DNA of 64,000 bases from NCBI GenBank assembly GCA_000467935.1, contig KI259798.1:16618-80617 (forward strand), read 5' to 3'. A program made the translations under genes and the position numbers. A model generated the notes under the pieces. That model made no database searches. It had not been told where the DNA came from and saw only the letters and a program-made list of their open reading frames with translations. Positions 1-8,227 of this stretch are shown one piece after another (the first letter of the stretch is position 1; every line of letters begins with the position of its first letter). The stretch comes from Peptostreptococcaceae bacterium oral taxon 113 str. W5053. GTDB taxonomy: Bacteria; Bacillota; Clostridia; Tissierellales; Peptoniphilaceae.

Positions 1-2
1 CG

Positions 3-1229
3 TGGCCTGTATTTTTATTGCTGATGTGGGATTATAAAAAACGTTCTGCAGTGCTTCGAAAAAATATTCGAGATCGATTAAGCGACATCAACGCTCAAAC
101 CCATGAATCTGTTACAGGCATGAAAATACTTCAAGCGTTTGGAATGGAAAAAAGAGTCAGAGAGGATTTTGACAGAAAAAATAAAGAGTGGTTAAAAAAC
201 AATACTCGGTTCAATAAACTCATGGGGTGGAGCTCTTTTAATATTATTTTTCTGCTCCGACAATTGATTACCATTGCCCTTTTATTTTATTTCGGTTACG
301 GAGTGATCACCAAAGCTTATCCCGTATCCGCGGGTCTTCTCTATATTTTGGTCAATTATTCCGGTTTGATTTTCAATCAAATTCAAAATCTGATGCAGAA
401 TATCGGCAATTTAGAAACGGCTTTAACAGCGGCGGACCATATTTTTGAATTATTAAATCAACCGGTTCCGCTTATGGAGGAGAAAGAAAAAATTTTTGGA
501 GCGGATGTGGAGTTTTCCCATATTCATTTTGCTTATGTGGAAAATGAACCGGTCTTAAAAGATGTGTCTTTTCGAGTGGAGGCCGGCAAAACCTTGGCTT
601 TTGTAGGGGCTACAGGCAGCGGGAAATCTTCGGTGATGAATTTATTGTTTCGTTTTTATGATCCGGATGAGGGAAATATTTGTATCGGCGGAAAAGACAT
701 TCAAACCGTATCCCCCAGAGAATTAAGGAAAAATATGGGCATTGTTTTGCAAGAACCCTATCTTTTTACGGGAAATTTGTACAGCAATATTTCCTTAAAT
801 CACCCGAAAATTTCCAGAGAACAGGCTAAGGAGGCCTTAATCGCCGTAGGCGGAGGACATCTTTTAGATCGAGACAAGGGTTTGGATGCGGAAGTTACGG
901 AGAAGGGGGAAACGTATAGCGCCGGAGAAAGACAACTCATCTCTTTCGCCAGAGCTTTGGCACATAATCCAAAGATTTTGGTTTTGGACGAAGCGACTTC
1001 CAATGTGGACAGCGAAACGGAACAAAAGATTTCTGAAGCCGTCAAGGTGCTTGAAAAAAATCGTACCGCTTTGATTATTGCACACAGACTTTCCACCATT
1101 CGTCATGCGGATCATATTATCGTCTTGGATAAAGGTCGTATTGTAGAACAAGGGAAACACGAAGAATTGATGAAAAAACATGGAGAATATTACAGATTGT
1201 ATCAATTTCAGTCCAGAAACGCGGCATAA
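3..1229 (+). CDS. ABC exporter, fused permease-ATPase (5' end cut by window edge)
   Basis: This is the C-terminal part of a type I ABC exporter half-transporter of the MsbA/LmrA/YheH kind. The reading frame is open to the left edge, so the N-terminal membrane helices are missing. The visible part begins in a transmembrane helix, continues through the coupling-loop region and two further helices, and ends in a complete nucleotide-binding domain. That domain has Walker A (GATGSGKSS), a Q-loop (VLQEPYLF), a signature written YSAGERQ instead of LSGGQ, Walker B (ILVLDEATS) and the switch histidine (IIAHRLS). The altered signature suggests one half of a heterodimeric exporter, whose partner would lie upstream outside the window. 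The substrate cannot be told from sequence. The family assignment is firm; the pairing is inference. Confidence 0.93.
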   Translation, partial: WPVFLLLMWDYKKRSAVLRKNIRDRLSDINAQTHESVTGMKILQAFGMEKRVREDFDRKNKEWLKNNTRFNKLMGWSSFNIIFLLRQLITIALLFYFGYGVITKAYPVSAGLLYILVNYSGLIFNQIQNLMQNIGNLETALTAADHIFELLNQPVPLMEEKEKIFGADVEFSHIHFAYVENEPVLKDVSFRVEAGKTLAFVGATGSGKSSVMNLLFRFYDPDEGNICIGGKDIQTVSPRELRKNMGIVLQEPYLFTGNLYSNISLNHPKISREQAKEALIAVGGGHLLDRDKGLDAEVTEKGETYSAGERQLISFARALAHNPKILVLDEATSNVDSETEQKISEAVKVLEKNRTALIIAHRLSTIRHADHIIVLDKGRIVEQGKHEELMKKHGEYYRLYQFQSRNAA

Positions 1230-1294
1230 AAGCCATAGAGAGGGAAGTTCGTAGGTAGTCTGTCGTTTTTCGGCGAACTCGGAATCGGGTATGG

Positions 1295-1319
1295 ACTTTG
1301 CTTTGGTAAGCAAAGTTTT
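1295..1319 (+). terminator. Rho-independent terminator of the ABC exporter
   Basis: ACTTTGCTT (1295-1303) pairs perfectly with AAGCAAAGT (1308-1316) around a TGGT loop and is followed by a short T run. It lies 66 bases after the exporter stop codon. Confidence 0.6.
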
Positions 1320-1367
1320 CAATGAATTTGGGATGAAATTATTCCGAAAGAAATAAGCATGAACCGA

Positions 1368-1433
1368 AGAAGGTCGTGTTACAGAATGAACGGACCTTGA
1401 AAAGGAATCATTCGGATACACGACCTTCTTTTA
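1368..1433 (+). terminator. Long hairpin with T run
   Basis: AGAAGGTCGTGT (1368-1379) pairs with ACACGACCTTCT (1418-1429). The loop contains a nested GAATGA/TCATTC helix and a CCTT/AAGG helix. The T run lies on the + strand side, so it would terminate rightward transcription. It sits just past the end of the leftward gene that stops at 1447 and could also act there as a 3' hairpin. Confidence 0.55.
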
Positions 1434-1446
1434 TTGTCGTAAACGA

Positions 1447-2232
1447 TTAAATCGGTTGCTCGGATTCTTCTTCTTTTGCATAATAAGCATAAGATACAAA
1501 TAAAAAAATTCGAAGCAAAGAAAGTAAAATGACGGTAAAAAGACCCATTTGCAGAAGGACGGTCAAAATGGACAGGATAAGCACCAAGGCCGTCAAAAGG
1601 ATACTCATCAAAGAATAGGTTTTAAAGCCTGCCTTATAGACATGAATTTTTTCATATTCGTCTAAGCTGTCCATCCAATGTTTGTGGAAACTTTTATCCA
1701 AGACATCTCCTTTATATCGGGGATCAAGTTTTTTTAAAAGGTTGACAATGCTTCTTTGGATTAAAACATTAAAGATTTGGAAAGCAAAGAAAGTGAAGGC
1801 GGTAAAGATTAAATCCATCAGTTTTCTTTGAGTATTCTCATCGAAGATGGAAGTGTAAACAAAAGCTATAAAGCAAATCCATAAAAGAATGTCGGAAATG
1901 GTAAGGGTGACCATGGAAAGGGTGGCTTTTTTATTAAATTTTTTAAATTCGATTTCATAGTCGTCATCGTCTAAGTTCATCATTTTTTCCGCTTTTTTAC
2001 GAGTGTTGAAATAGAGTGAAAGTATAATGATAAGACAAAGAATCAGTACGCCGAAAAATAAATAAGCTCCAAAACCTCCAAAAAATTTAAACAGGAGATT
2101 TTCCAAAAATTCTCTGCCGTTAAGTTCGGAAAAACCGATTGAATAAGATCCCATCGCCAAAAGAAAACCGACAATTCCGCCTAAAATCAACAGACCGAAC
2201 ATGATGAATATAAATTTAATGATTTTTTTCAT
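1447..2232 (-). CDS. Multi-span membrane protein, DUF3169-like
   Basis: A 261-residue integral membrane protein with about six hydrophobic helices: an N-terminal pair, a central pair after a charged stretch (residues about 75-105), and two near the C terminus. The size, the MKKIIK start and the location directly behind an Xre-type regulator fit the DUF3169 family, whose function is unknown; this family call is from memory and not certain. The start at 2232 is chosen because GAGGAGG lies six bases upstream; an in-frame ATG at 2289 has no such site. It overlaps the regulator gene by 17 bases, so the two are co-transcribed and probably translationally coupled. Confidence 0.75.
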   Translation of the reverse strand: MKKIIKFIFIMFGLLILGGIVGFLLAMGSYSIGFSELNGREFLENLLFKFFGGFGAYLFFGVLILCLIIILSLYFNTRKKAEKMMNLDDDDYEIEFKKFNKKATLSMVTLTISDILLWICFIAFVYTSIFDENTQRKLMDLIFTAFTFFAFQIFNVLIQRSIVNLLKKLDPRYKGDVLDKSFHKHWMDSLDEYEKIHVYKAGFKTYSLMSILLTALVLILSILTVLLQMGLFTVILLSLLRIFLFVSYAYYAKEEESEQPI

Positions 2233-2437
2233 TTTCATCCTCCTCATAAGTAAAAATATCTTCCACATCAACGGAAAATACTTTTGCAATTTTTAAAGCC
2301 AAACTTACACTTGGCGAATAATCGCCTCTTTCGATGGCGCTGATGGTTTGTCTTGAGACGCCCACCAGCTTTCCAAGTTCACTTTGATTGAGATTAAACC
2401 TATTGCGTGCTTCTTTTAATCGATTAAGTAGCGGCAT
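2216..2437 (-). CDS. Small Xre-family HTH regulator
   Basis: A 73-residue DNA-binding protein that is almost entirely one HTH_3 domain. The pattern LGKLVGVSRQTISAIERGDY at about residues 22-41 is the classical helix-turn-helix of the YgzD/Cro-like group. The C-terminal tail is acidic. A strong AAAGGAGG precedes the ATG. It is the first gene of a leftward pair with the membrane protein at 1447-2232. Its promoter is overlapped by two identical palindromes, so it probably represses itself and its partner. Such pairs often sense cell-envelope or metabolic state, but no signal is visible here. Confidence 0.92.
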   Translation of the reverse strand: MPLLNRLKEARNRFNLNQSELGKLVGVSRQTISAIERGDYSPSVSLALKIAKVFSVDVEDIFTYEEDENEKNH

Positions 2438-2467
2438 ATAAACCTCCTTTCCGAATGTTTTTTTGAT

Positions 2468-2520
2468 TTGACAAGTTTATTTGTCATTTTTATGATACAT
2501 TTGACAAGTTTATTTGTCAA
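2468..2520 (-). promoter_or_regulatory. Autoregulated promoter with two identical operator palindromes
   Basis: On the minus strand there is TTGACA (2520-2515), a 17-base spacer and TATCAT (2497-2492), a near-consensus sigma-A promoter for the regulator gene. The 19-base sequence TTGACAAGTTTATTTGTCA occurs exactly twice (2468-2486 and 2501-2519), 33 bases apart. Each copy contains the inverted repeat TTGACAA/TTGTCAA, although the last A is replaced by T in the left copy. One copy covers the -35 box and spacer, the other the predicted start site. This is the layout of a dimeric HTH repressor binding on one DNA face. Confidence 0.75.
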
Positions 2521-2696
2521 GTCGTTTGTAAAATTAAAAAAACAGAGAATAAGGTATTTTTTATTCCCCTCTATTTTTTCTTTGCTCCAAGCTATGCTAT
2601 GATTAATGCAGAAAGAACGCAGAAAGAATATAGAAAAGAAAAATTTTTATGGAGTTTAAGAAAGTTGAAAAATAAAGGATAAAAAGGAAGATGGAA

Positions 2697-4979
2697 ATGA
2701 AAAGACCGATGATAGGATATACGCTAAGCTTAATAGCCGGAATCGGAATGGGAAAAATTTTTGGTACGGAGTATGTTTTTCTTATTCTTTGCGGAGTATT
2801 CTTTTGCGGTCTTTTTTATTGGGGCAAGAAGTCTTTAAGAATTGCAGGTTTATGTTTTCTGGTGGGTCTAAGTTTGCCCTTTTTAAGAGATCCGTTGTGG
2901 GACGACGGATTTAACGGACGTTACGTGAAAGTGGAAGGCAGAGTGGAGCGAGTTTTTCAAAAGGGGGAAAATCAAAAACTTTTATTGCAAGGTGAAAAGA
3001 TGAACGGAGCGGCAGTTCGAGAGAAGTTTTATATTCGAGGCGTGACAACGGAATATGTACCCGGCGAAAAGATTAGCGTGGAAGGATTTTTTCGCAGTCC
3101 TCGAGCGCAAAAAAATCCCTATCTTTTTGATGAAAAAAATTATATTCGTTCCCTTGGAGCGGCAGGGAGTATTCAGGCAGAGAACATTTCGTCTTTAGAG
3201 TGCGTTCATTGGAAGCTGAAGGGACATCTGTATGTCCTCAGCCGTTTGCGGGAATTCTCACGGACAACGGAAAATTTGTTGCAGCGAAGTATGTTGGGTT
3301 ATGGAGAAGGGGATTTCGATGCACTTCGAGAGATAGGCTTGGCACATATTTTAGCTGCCAGCGGTTTTCATTTGGGATTATTATCCTTTTTTTTCCTGCA
3401 TTTTCTGCTTCTTTCAGGTTTGGGAAAAAGACAGGCGTCCATATGGACCGTTTTGGTTTTGTGGCTTTACGGAGCATTCATCGGATTCCCGCCGGGACTT
3501 TTAAGAAGTTTAGTGATGTTCACTTTGCTGATTTTTTCCGTACCGTTTCGAAAACGATATGATGCTTTGGACGCATTATGTATTGCCGCATGGATTTCTC
3601 TTTTTATAAATCCCTGGTGGCTGTTTCAACCGGCTTTTCTTTTAAGCTACGGGGGAACGGCTTGCCTTCTGATTCTTTATCCGGCTCTTCAGGCATGGGG
3701 TGTACACAAAATTTTGGCACTTCCCTTGTCGGTCGCTTTGGGACTTTTACCTTGGCAGCTTCATTTCTTCGGACAATGGAATCCTTGGGCAATTTTAGCC
3801 AATATTTTACTCTTGCCCTTTTTTATGGTGGCTTTTATCGGGGCCTTTTTGTATTTGATTTTTGGTTTCACACCGTTATTGGGAAGTATCCTCAAATTTT
3901 TCGTGGAGCAGAGCAGCGGAATTTTTTTAATCCTGTCGGAAGACGCCGCCGAATTACCCGGAAGAATTTCCACAGCGGCTTGGAATCTGCCGTTAATCAT
4001 CGTATATTTTATCCTACTCTATCTTTTGTTTTCGCCGGCAACTCGTCAATGGCAGGTCAAGAAATCCTGGCGAAAATTTTTGGTCACGGGAACACTTTTC
4101 TTATGTGCGGCTCCATGCTTCCAAATCCTTTATCCTCCTTTTGTGCTTCGTCATATTGCCATCGGGCAAGGGGATGCGGCTTTGATTCAAGGATCATACA
4201 ATCTGATGGTGGATACGGGGGGAGAAAAATACGGGTACGACAGCGGAGAGGGAATTTTATTTCCGCTTCTTCGAAAATTGGGAATTTCTACAATTCACGG
4301 TCTTTACATTACTCATCTGGATGCGGACCATTGTGAAAATGCGTTGGAATTGGTAAAACAATTTCATGTGAAGGGGGTATTCTTGCCGCCACAAAAGGAA
4401 TATACACCTTGGTTTCAAAATTTTTTGTTGCTCTGTCAAAAAAAGAAGGTGCCGGTTTATGATCTTACATCCGGGGAAATTCACAATTGGGGCAATCTCC
4501 AAATTCAAAATGAATTTGCGGATTTAAGCGGGAATGACGGTTCACTGATGCAAAGAATTCAAATGGACAAAATCAGCATTTTATTCACCGGAGACGCAGG
4601 TTTTGAGACGGAAAAGCAACTGATGGATCGTTTTGCTCCCGTAAAGGTTCTTAAAGTGGGGCATCACGGCAGTAAATATTCCACTGGTGAAGATTTTTTG
4701 AGGAAAATTTCTCCGAAATATGGTATTCTTTCTTGTGGGGAGAATAATAGGTATGGACATCCCCATCAGGAAGTGATTGAAAAATTACAAGAGAGAAAGA
4801 TAAAAATTTATCGCACGGATACCCAAGGCTGTATCACCGTGAAGTCTTGTTTCGGGCTTCGTGTTTCTACCCATGAAGAAGAAACCAAAGAGATTTTTAT
4901 TCCTTGGCTTTTGGGAGCGGTTTTTGTGTTTGTGGGACTTTGGACGGGAAAGAGGGTTAAAGATGAAGATTGGATATAA
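2697..4979 (+). CDS. comEC: DNA uptake channel protein ComEC/Rec2
   Basis: ComEC forms the membrane channel for single-stranded DNA import during natural transformation. The protein of about 760 residues has the three expected parts: an N-terminal soluble OB-like region after two helices, a polytopic competence domain containing the conserved LAHILAASGFHLGLL motif, and a C-terminal metallo-beta-lactamase-like domain with VDTGG, THLDADH, FTGDAG and VGHHGSKYST. These metal-ligand motifs look complete, consistent with a nuclease role. An ATG at 2691 is too close to AAGGA, so the one at 2697 is preferred. The downstream holA gene overlaps it, a common arrangement. No other late competence genes are in the window. 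Confidence 0.95.
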   Translation: MKRPMIGYTLSLIAGIGMGKIFGTEYVFLILCGVFFCGLFYWGKKSLRIAGLCFLVGLSLPFLRDPLWDDGFNGRYVKVEGRVERVFQKGENQKLLLQGEKMNGAAVREKFYIRGVTTEYVPGEKISVEGFFRSPRAQKNPYLFDEKNYIRSLGAAGSIQAENISSLECVHWKLKGHLYVLSRLREFSRTTENLLQRSMLGYGEGDFDALREIGLAHILAASGFHLGLLSFFFLHFLLLSGLGKRQASIWTVLVLWLYGAFIGFPPGLLRSLVMFTLLIFSVPFRKRYDALDALCIAAWISLFINPWWLFQPAFLLSYGGTACLLILYPALQAWGVHKILALPLSVALGLLPWQLHFFGQWNPWAILANILLLPFFMVAFIGAFLYLIFGFTPLLGSILKFFVEQSSGIFLILSEDAAELPGRISTAAWNLPLIIVYFILLYLLFSPATRQWQVKKSWRKFLVTGTLFLCAAPCFQILYPPFVLRHIAIGQGDAALIQGSYNLMVDTGGEKYGYDSGEGILFPLLRKLGISTIHGLYITHLDADHCENALELVKQFHVKGVFLPPQKEYTPWFQNFLLLCQKKKVPVYDLTSGEIHNWGNLQIQNEFADLSGNDGSLMQRIQMDKISILFTGDAGFETEKQLMDRFAPVKVLKVGHHGSKYSTGEDFLRKISPKYGILSCGENNRYGHPHQEVIEKLQERKIKIYRTDTQGCITVKSCFGLRVSTHEEETKEIFIPWLLGAVFVFVGLWTGKRVKDEDWI

Positions 4980-6003
4980 AGAGATTGTAAAACAGCGAAA
5001 GCAAGAAGAAATAAAGGGCATCTATCTTTTCTACGGTCGTGAAAATTTTCTGATAGAACATATTCTTTCCGGGATTGAAGAAGATTTTTCAGGCCCGTTC
5101 AGTGCGTTGAATATCCACCGTCTTTCCGGAGAAAATCTGATTTGGGATGATTTTTTCAATGCCTGTGAGACTTTGCCCATGATGGAATCGAAAAAATTGG
5201 TGGTCGTGGAAGATTTTCCTTTGAGCAAAGAAGCCATAGGGAAAAAGAAAGAACTTGTCGAAGAGATGGTGAAGTATCTTCCCCGAATCGGTGACCATGC
5301 GGTGTTGATTTTCACATCGAAAGAGGAAAAAGCCTTTGCGGGAAAATTCTATAAAGTGATAGAACAGCTGGGAACCGTTTGCGATTTTGAGAAATTAAGT
5401 CAAAATGAATTGACTTCCTTTGTGCGAACTTTGATTAAGCAGGAGAAAAAAAACATTGAAAATCAAGTGTTGAATACTTTGGTTTTTCAATTGGATTATT
5501 TGGACAGAGACAGTGAAAAAAAACTTTTTGATGTCAAAAACAATGTGGAAGTATTGTGCCGTTATTTAGGGGGAAGAACGGAAATCAAAGGGGAAGATGT
5601 AGAAGAAGTTTTGATAAGCCCCGGCAAGAGAAATATTTTTGACTTATTGGACGCATTGACTTTAGGAAATGCACAAAAAGCTTTAACTTCTTATGAAATT
5701 TTGAGAAAACAAAAGGAAGAATGGACCATGATTTTTTATATGATGCTTCGTCAGGTGCGAAATTTGATCAAAGTCAAGTCGATCAAAGAAAAAGGATACA
5801 CAAAACAAAAAGGAATTGTCGCCGCCGGCATCAGTCCTTATGAATACGGAAAACTATATACAAAAGTCGACGGAATTTCCTATCAACGACTGCTTTTTTG
5901 GCATAAAAAACTTTATGAATGGGAATTCCGATGGAAAAAAGTTTCCGTTCGGGAAGATTTGGGCATGGAGATGCTGATTACGGAAATTTGTGCAAAAAAA
6001 TAA
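4963..6003 (+). CDS. holA: DNA polymerase III delta subunit
   Basis: HolA (delta) is the clamp-loader subunit that opens the beta clamp during replication. The 346-residue product has the family features: an N-terminal YLFYGRENFLIEHIL segment, where the P-loop-like position is degenerate as usual for delta, a middle region with VVVEDFPL and VLIFTS strands, and the C-terminal helical collar domain with IFDLLDALTLGNAQKAL and MMLRQVRNLIKVK. The start at 4963 follows GAGGG by a normal distance and lies inside comEC by 17 bases, so the two genes are coupled. Length matches the family. Confidence 0.94.
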   Translation: MKIGYKEIVKQRKQEEIKGIYLFYGRENFLIEHILSGIEEDFSGPFSALNIHRLSGENLIWDDFFNACETLPMMESKKLVVVEDFPLSKEAIGKKKELVEEMVKYLPRIGDHAVLIFTSKEEKAFAGKFYKVIEQLGTVCDFEKLSQNELTSFVRTLIKQEKKNIENQVLNTLVFQLDYLDRDSEKKLFDVKNNVEVLCRYLGGRTEIKGEDVEEVLISPGKRNIFDLLDALTLGNAQKALTSYEILRKQKEEWTMIFYMMLRQVRNLIKVKSIKEKGYTKQKGIVAAGISPYEYGKLYTKVDGISYQRLLFWHKKLYEWEFRWKKVSVREDLGMEMLITEICAKK

Positions 6004-6029
6004 CTTCGGCGGATACCGAAGTTTTTTAT
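6002..6029. terminator. Bidirectional terminator between holA and rpsT
   Basis: AACTTCGG (6002-6009) pairs with CCGAAGTT (6016-6023), with an A run on the left and a T run on the right. It can end both the rightward comEC-holA transcript and the leftward rpsT transcript. Confidence 0.75.
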
Positions 6030-6032
6030 GGC

Positions 6033-6302
6033 TTAAGCTTCTTTCACAATATTTAACTTTTTTGCCAATTTGCTAAGCTTTTTGCTTGCAGCATTTTTGT
6101 GAATCACATTTTTCGATGCGGCGCGTTTTAATTTTTTATCGATAACGCGAATCATGCCTTTTGCTTCGTCCATACTTCCTGCATCGATCATACCTTCAAA
6201 TTTGCGGATTAAAGTTTTCAATTCGGACTTTGTACTTTTATTACGAAGGGTTCTTTTTTCCGTCGTTTTGATTCTTTTTATTGCGGATTTAATATTTGCC
6301 AT
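6033..6302 (-). CDS. rpsT: 30S ribosomal protein bS20
   Basis: An 89-residue, very basic helical protein beginning MANIKSAIKRIKTTEKR, the conserved start of bS20, which binds 16S rRNA early in small-subunit assembly. The start at 6302 is chosen because GGGAGGTG sits six bases upstream; the in-frame GTG at 6311 lies in the ribosome binding site. It is convergent with holA, the usual position of rpsT beside comEC-holA in Firmicutes. Length is normal and no oddity is seen. Confidence 0.97.
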   Translation of the reverse strand: MANIKSAIKRIKTTEKRTLRNKSTKSELKTLIRKFEGMIDAGSMDEAKGMIRVIDKKLKRAASKNVIHKNAASKKLSKLAKKLNIVKEA

Positions 6303-6420
6303 CGTGTTCACCTCCCGTTATCGTCCTCAACTTTTGATATTTTATCACGAGTTCTACAAACTTGCAAGTTCTGAAAGAAAAGATTTTTTTCTTTATAATA
6401 TCGAAAAGTTTATCCGTCCC

Positions 6421-6429
6421 TGATATAAT
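6421..6429 (+). promoter_or_regulatory. Extended -10 promoter for first signal peptidase
   Basis: TGATATAAT matches TGnTATAAT and lies 27 bases before the start codon. No good -35 box is seen at the usual distance, consistent with an extended -10 promoter. Confidence 0.5.
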
Positions 6430-6456
6430 AGAAAAAATTGAAAGAGAGAAGAAAAA

Positions 6457-6999
6457 ATGGAAAAGAAAAGAAGAAAAAAACGAGGAGAATGGGTCAGCGG
6501 TTTGATTATGTTTTGCATGATTTTGACAGCCGCTCTTTTGATTCGCAATTTTGCTCTTCATGCCGCCATTGTGGAGGGACAATCCATGGAACCCGAACTT
6601 CGGGAAGGGGATCGACTTTTTGTGGAAAGAGTCAGCTTGCTAAGACAAAGTCCGAGACAAGGCGCCGTAGTCGTCTTTGAACCTCCGGGCAAAGCCGGGG
6701 TTGAGTTTATCAAACGGATTGTGGCACAAGGAGGAGATGAAGTGGAAATTAAAGAGGGGCAAGTGTACGTAAACGGTAAAAAGTTAGAGGAAAAATATGC
6801 TTCGTCTCATCCGACACTGACGTATCAGGATAGTCGTTGGACCTTAACGGAAGATCAGGTTTTTCTGTTGGGGGACAATCGGGCGAAGGGAGCCAGTGAA
6901 GACAGTCGAAGTTTCGGTCCCGTTTCTCTTTCAAACATTCATGCCGTTGCCATTTTCAGATATTGGCCGTTAAGCCGTTTAAAATCTTTGCGTTCCTAG
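6457..6999 (+). CDS. lepB: Type I signal peptidase (first of three)
   Basis: This membrane-bound serine protease cleaves signal peptides from exported proteins. In 180 residues it has a basic N terminus, one membrane helix (about 14-37), the catalytic serine in GQSMEPE (S43) and the general base lysine in FIKRIVA (K86), plus the GDNRAKGASEDSR box near the C terminus. Single-helix topology and size match the Gram-positive SipS type. It is followed by two more signal peptidase genes, so a specific division of labour or substrate preference is likely, but nothing in the sequence shows which. The second has its own promoter, so this one is probably transcribed separately. Confidence 0.93.
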   Translation: MEKKRRKKRGEWVSGLIMFCMILTAALLIRNFALHAAIVEGQSMEPELREGDRLFVERVSLLRQSPRQGAVVVFEPPGKAGVEFIKRIVAQGGDEVEIKEGQVYVNGKKLEEKYASSHPTLTYQDSRWTLTEDQVFLLGDNRAKGASEDSRSFGPVSLSNIHAVAIFRYWPLSRLKSLRS

Positions 7000-7028
7000 G
7001 AAAAGTCTTGTTGTATTTTCGGATCATA

Positions 7029-7037
7029 TGATATAAT
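7029..7037 (+). promoter_or_regulatory. Extended -10 promoter for second signal peptidase
   Basis: TGATATAAT, again matching TGnTATAAT, lies 68 bases before the start codon. A TTGTTG sequence lies 18 bases upstream of the TATAAT as a weak -35. Confidence 0.5.
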
Positions 7038-7104
7038 CGGTGGTTGAATAAAGGATTCTTATGAAGAAAGGATTCACTTTTAACGAATAAAGAAGGAGAG
7101 AATT

Positions 7105-7722
7105 ATGGATATTAAAGACAGAGAAACGGACATGGATGTGGAGAATCATGTCGAGGAGATGCAAGAGAAAAAAACAAAATCAAAGGGGCGCGAAATCCTG
7201 AGTTGGATTCTATATTTGGCTGTGGTGCTTATGATTGCCTTTGCTGTGAGAAAATTTATATTTAATTCGGTTTTAGTCAGCGGCAGTTCGATGAATCCCG
7301 CCTTTCAGGACAGGGATCAGGTATTTACCGCTCGCCCTTTAATCATAGGCAAAAATTATCGTCATGGCGATGTGGTAGTTTTCGATCCCCCCTTTGAATA
7401 TTCCAAAAAAGGGTATTTTATCAAACGAATCATCGGATTACCCGGAGACACGGTGGAAATCAAAGACGGGAAAGTTTGGCTAAACGGTAAAGTTTTGGAA
7501 GAAAATTATACATCCCAAGATGCAACGGAATCCGGTGAAACCAAATCTTTTGTGATATCTGAGGGGGCTGTTTTTGTCATGGGAGACAACCGGGCGAAAG
7601 GAGCCAGCTATGACAGTCGTTTCTTCGGCGAGATTCCCATGAAAAATATTGAAGGGGTCGTAATGTTACGATATTGGCCCATTTCTCAATGGACGGCTAT
7701 TCCCAGAGGGAAAGCGGAATGA
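7105..7722 (+). CDS. lepB: Type I signal peptidase (second of three)
   Basis: A 205-residue signal peptidase I with a longer, charged cytoplasmic N terminus (residues 1-30), one membrane helix (about 31-54), catalytic serine in SGSSMNP (S62), catalytic lysine in FIKRIIGLPGD (K107) and the GDNRAKGASYDSR box. It is closer to the Bacillus SipS/SipT pattern than the first copy. GAAGGAGAG precedes the ATG. Its stop codon overlaps the start of the third peptidase (ATGA), so those two are translationally coupled. Confidence 0.94.
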   Translation: MDIKDRETDMDVENHVEEMQEKKTKSKGREILSWILYLAVVLMIAFAVRKFIFNSVLVSGSSMNPAFQDRDQVFTARPLIIGKNYRHGDVVVFDPPFEYSKKGYFIKRIIGLPGDTVEIKDGKVWLNGKVLEENYTSQDATESGETKSFVISEGAVFVMGDNRAKGASYDSRFFGEIPMKNIEGVVMLRYWPISQWTAIPRGKAE

Positions 7723-8201
7723 TGGAAACCCTGTTGTCCTTAGGGGCAGGTGCTTTGGCGGCTTTATGGATTCGAAAAACGATCGGTTATACTTTGCGGA
7801 TTCAGGGAAAATCCATGAATCCGACGTTGAAAGACGGTCAAATGGTATGGCTGAATCGTATCGGGAAAAAATATCGTCGTGGAGATATTGTGGTCTTCAA
7901 AAGTCCTTTGAACAAGATTTTGATTAAGCGAATTATCGGACTTCCCGATGAAACCGTATCTCTTCAAGAAGGACAGTTTTTTATTGACGGAAAAGAATTG
8001 AAAGAAAATTATACGCAGGGAGACGGCAAGGAAAGGAACGGTCTTTGGAAAATGTCCGAAGGGGAATTCTTTTTGGTGGGGGACAATCGGTTGCCCGCAG
8101 GAAGTACGGATTCCAGAAGATTCGGTCCCATATCCGGAAAGCAAATTTTAGGCACGGTTCGTATTCGAAAACAGGAAAATCAAAAGATTCCGCTAAAGTA
8201 A
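7719..8201 (+). CDS. lepB: Type I signal peptidase (third of three, short)
   Basis: A 160-residue peptidase whose start overlaps the stop of the preceding copy as ATGA; a second ATG follows at 7722. It has a minimal N terminus going straight into a short membrane segment (residues 4-20), then catalytic serine in GKSMNP (S32), lysine in LIKRIIGLPDE (K70) and the GDNRLPAGSTDSR box. All catalytic elements are kept, so it is probably active despite the reduced anchor. An open frame extends back to 7674, but that extension only overlaps the upstream gene. A terminator covers its end. Confidence 0.92.
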   Translation: MMETLLSLGAGALAALWIRKTIGYTLRIQGKSMNPTLKDGQMVWLNRIGKKYRRGDIVVFKSPLNKILIKRIIGLPDETVSLQEGQFFIDGKELKENYTQGDGKERNGLWKMSEGEFFLVGDNRLPAGSTDSRRFGPISGKQILGTVRIRKQENQKIPLK

Positions 8202-8213
8202 GGAATCTTTTTT
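8182..8213 (+). terminator. Terminator between third signal peptidase and lepA
   Basis: AAAAGATTCC (8182-8191) pairs with GGAATCTTTT (8202-8211) and runs into T residues. It overlaps the stop codon of the signal peptidase and lies 15 bases before lepA, so it may also attenuate readthrough into lepA. Confidence 0.65.
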
Positions 8214-8227
8214 AAAAGGAGAAACAG

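Larger units (their letters stand above)
1230..1446 (+). other. Structured non-coding region, T-box-like fragment
   Basis: No gene is visible here. The stretch AGAGAGGGAAGTTCGTAGG near 1240-1258, followed by a TTTTTCGG block, closely resembles the apical stem I of the T-box leader upstream of lysC (from 46990). No T-box (TGGN) sequence or antiterminator follows, and the next gene is on the opposite strand. It may be a decayed leader, an independent structured RNA, or coincidence. Confidence 0.3.

Noticed and set aside
864..1421. 185-codon minus-strand frame
   Set aside because: Mostly antisense to the ABC exporter ATPase domain, with composition typical of a shadow frame.
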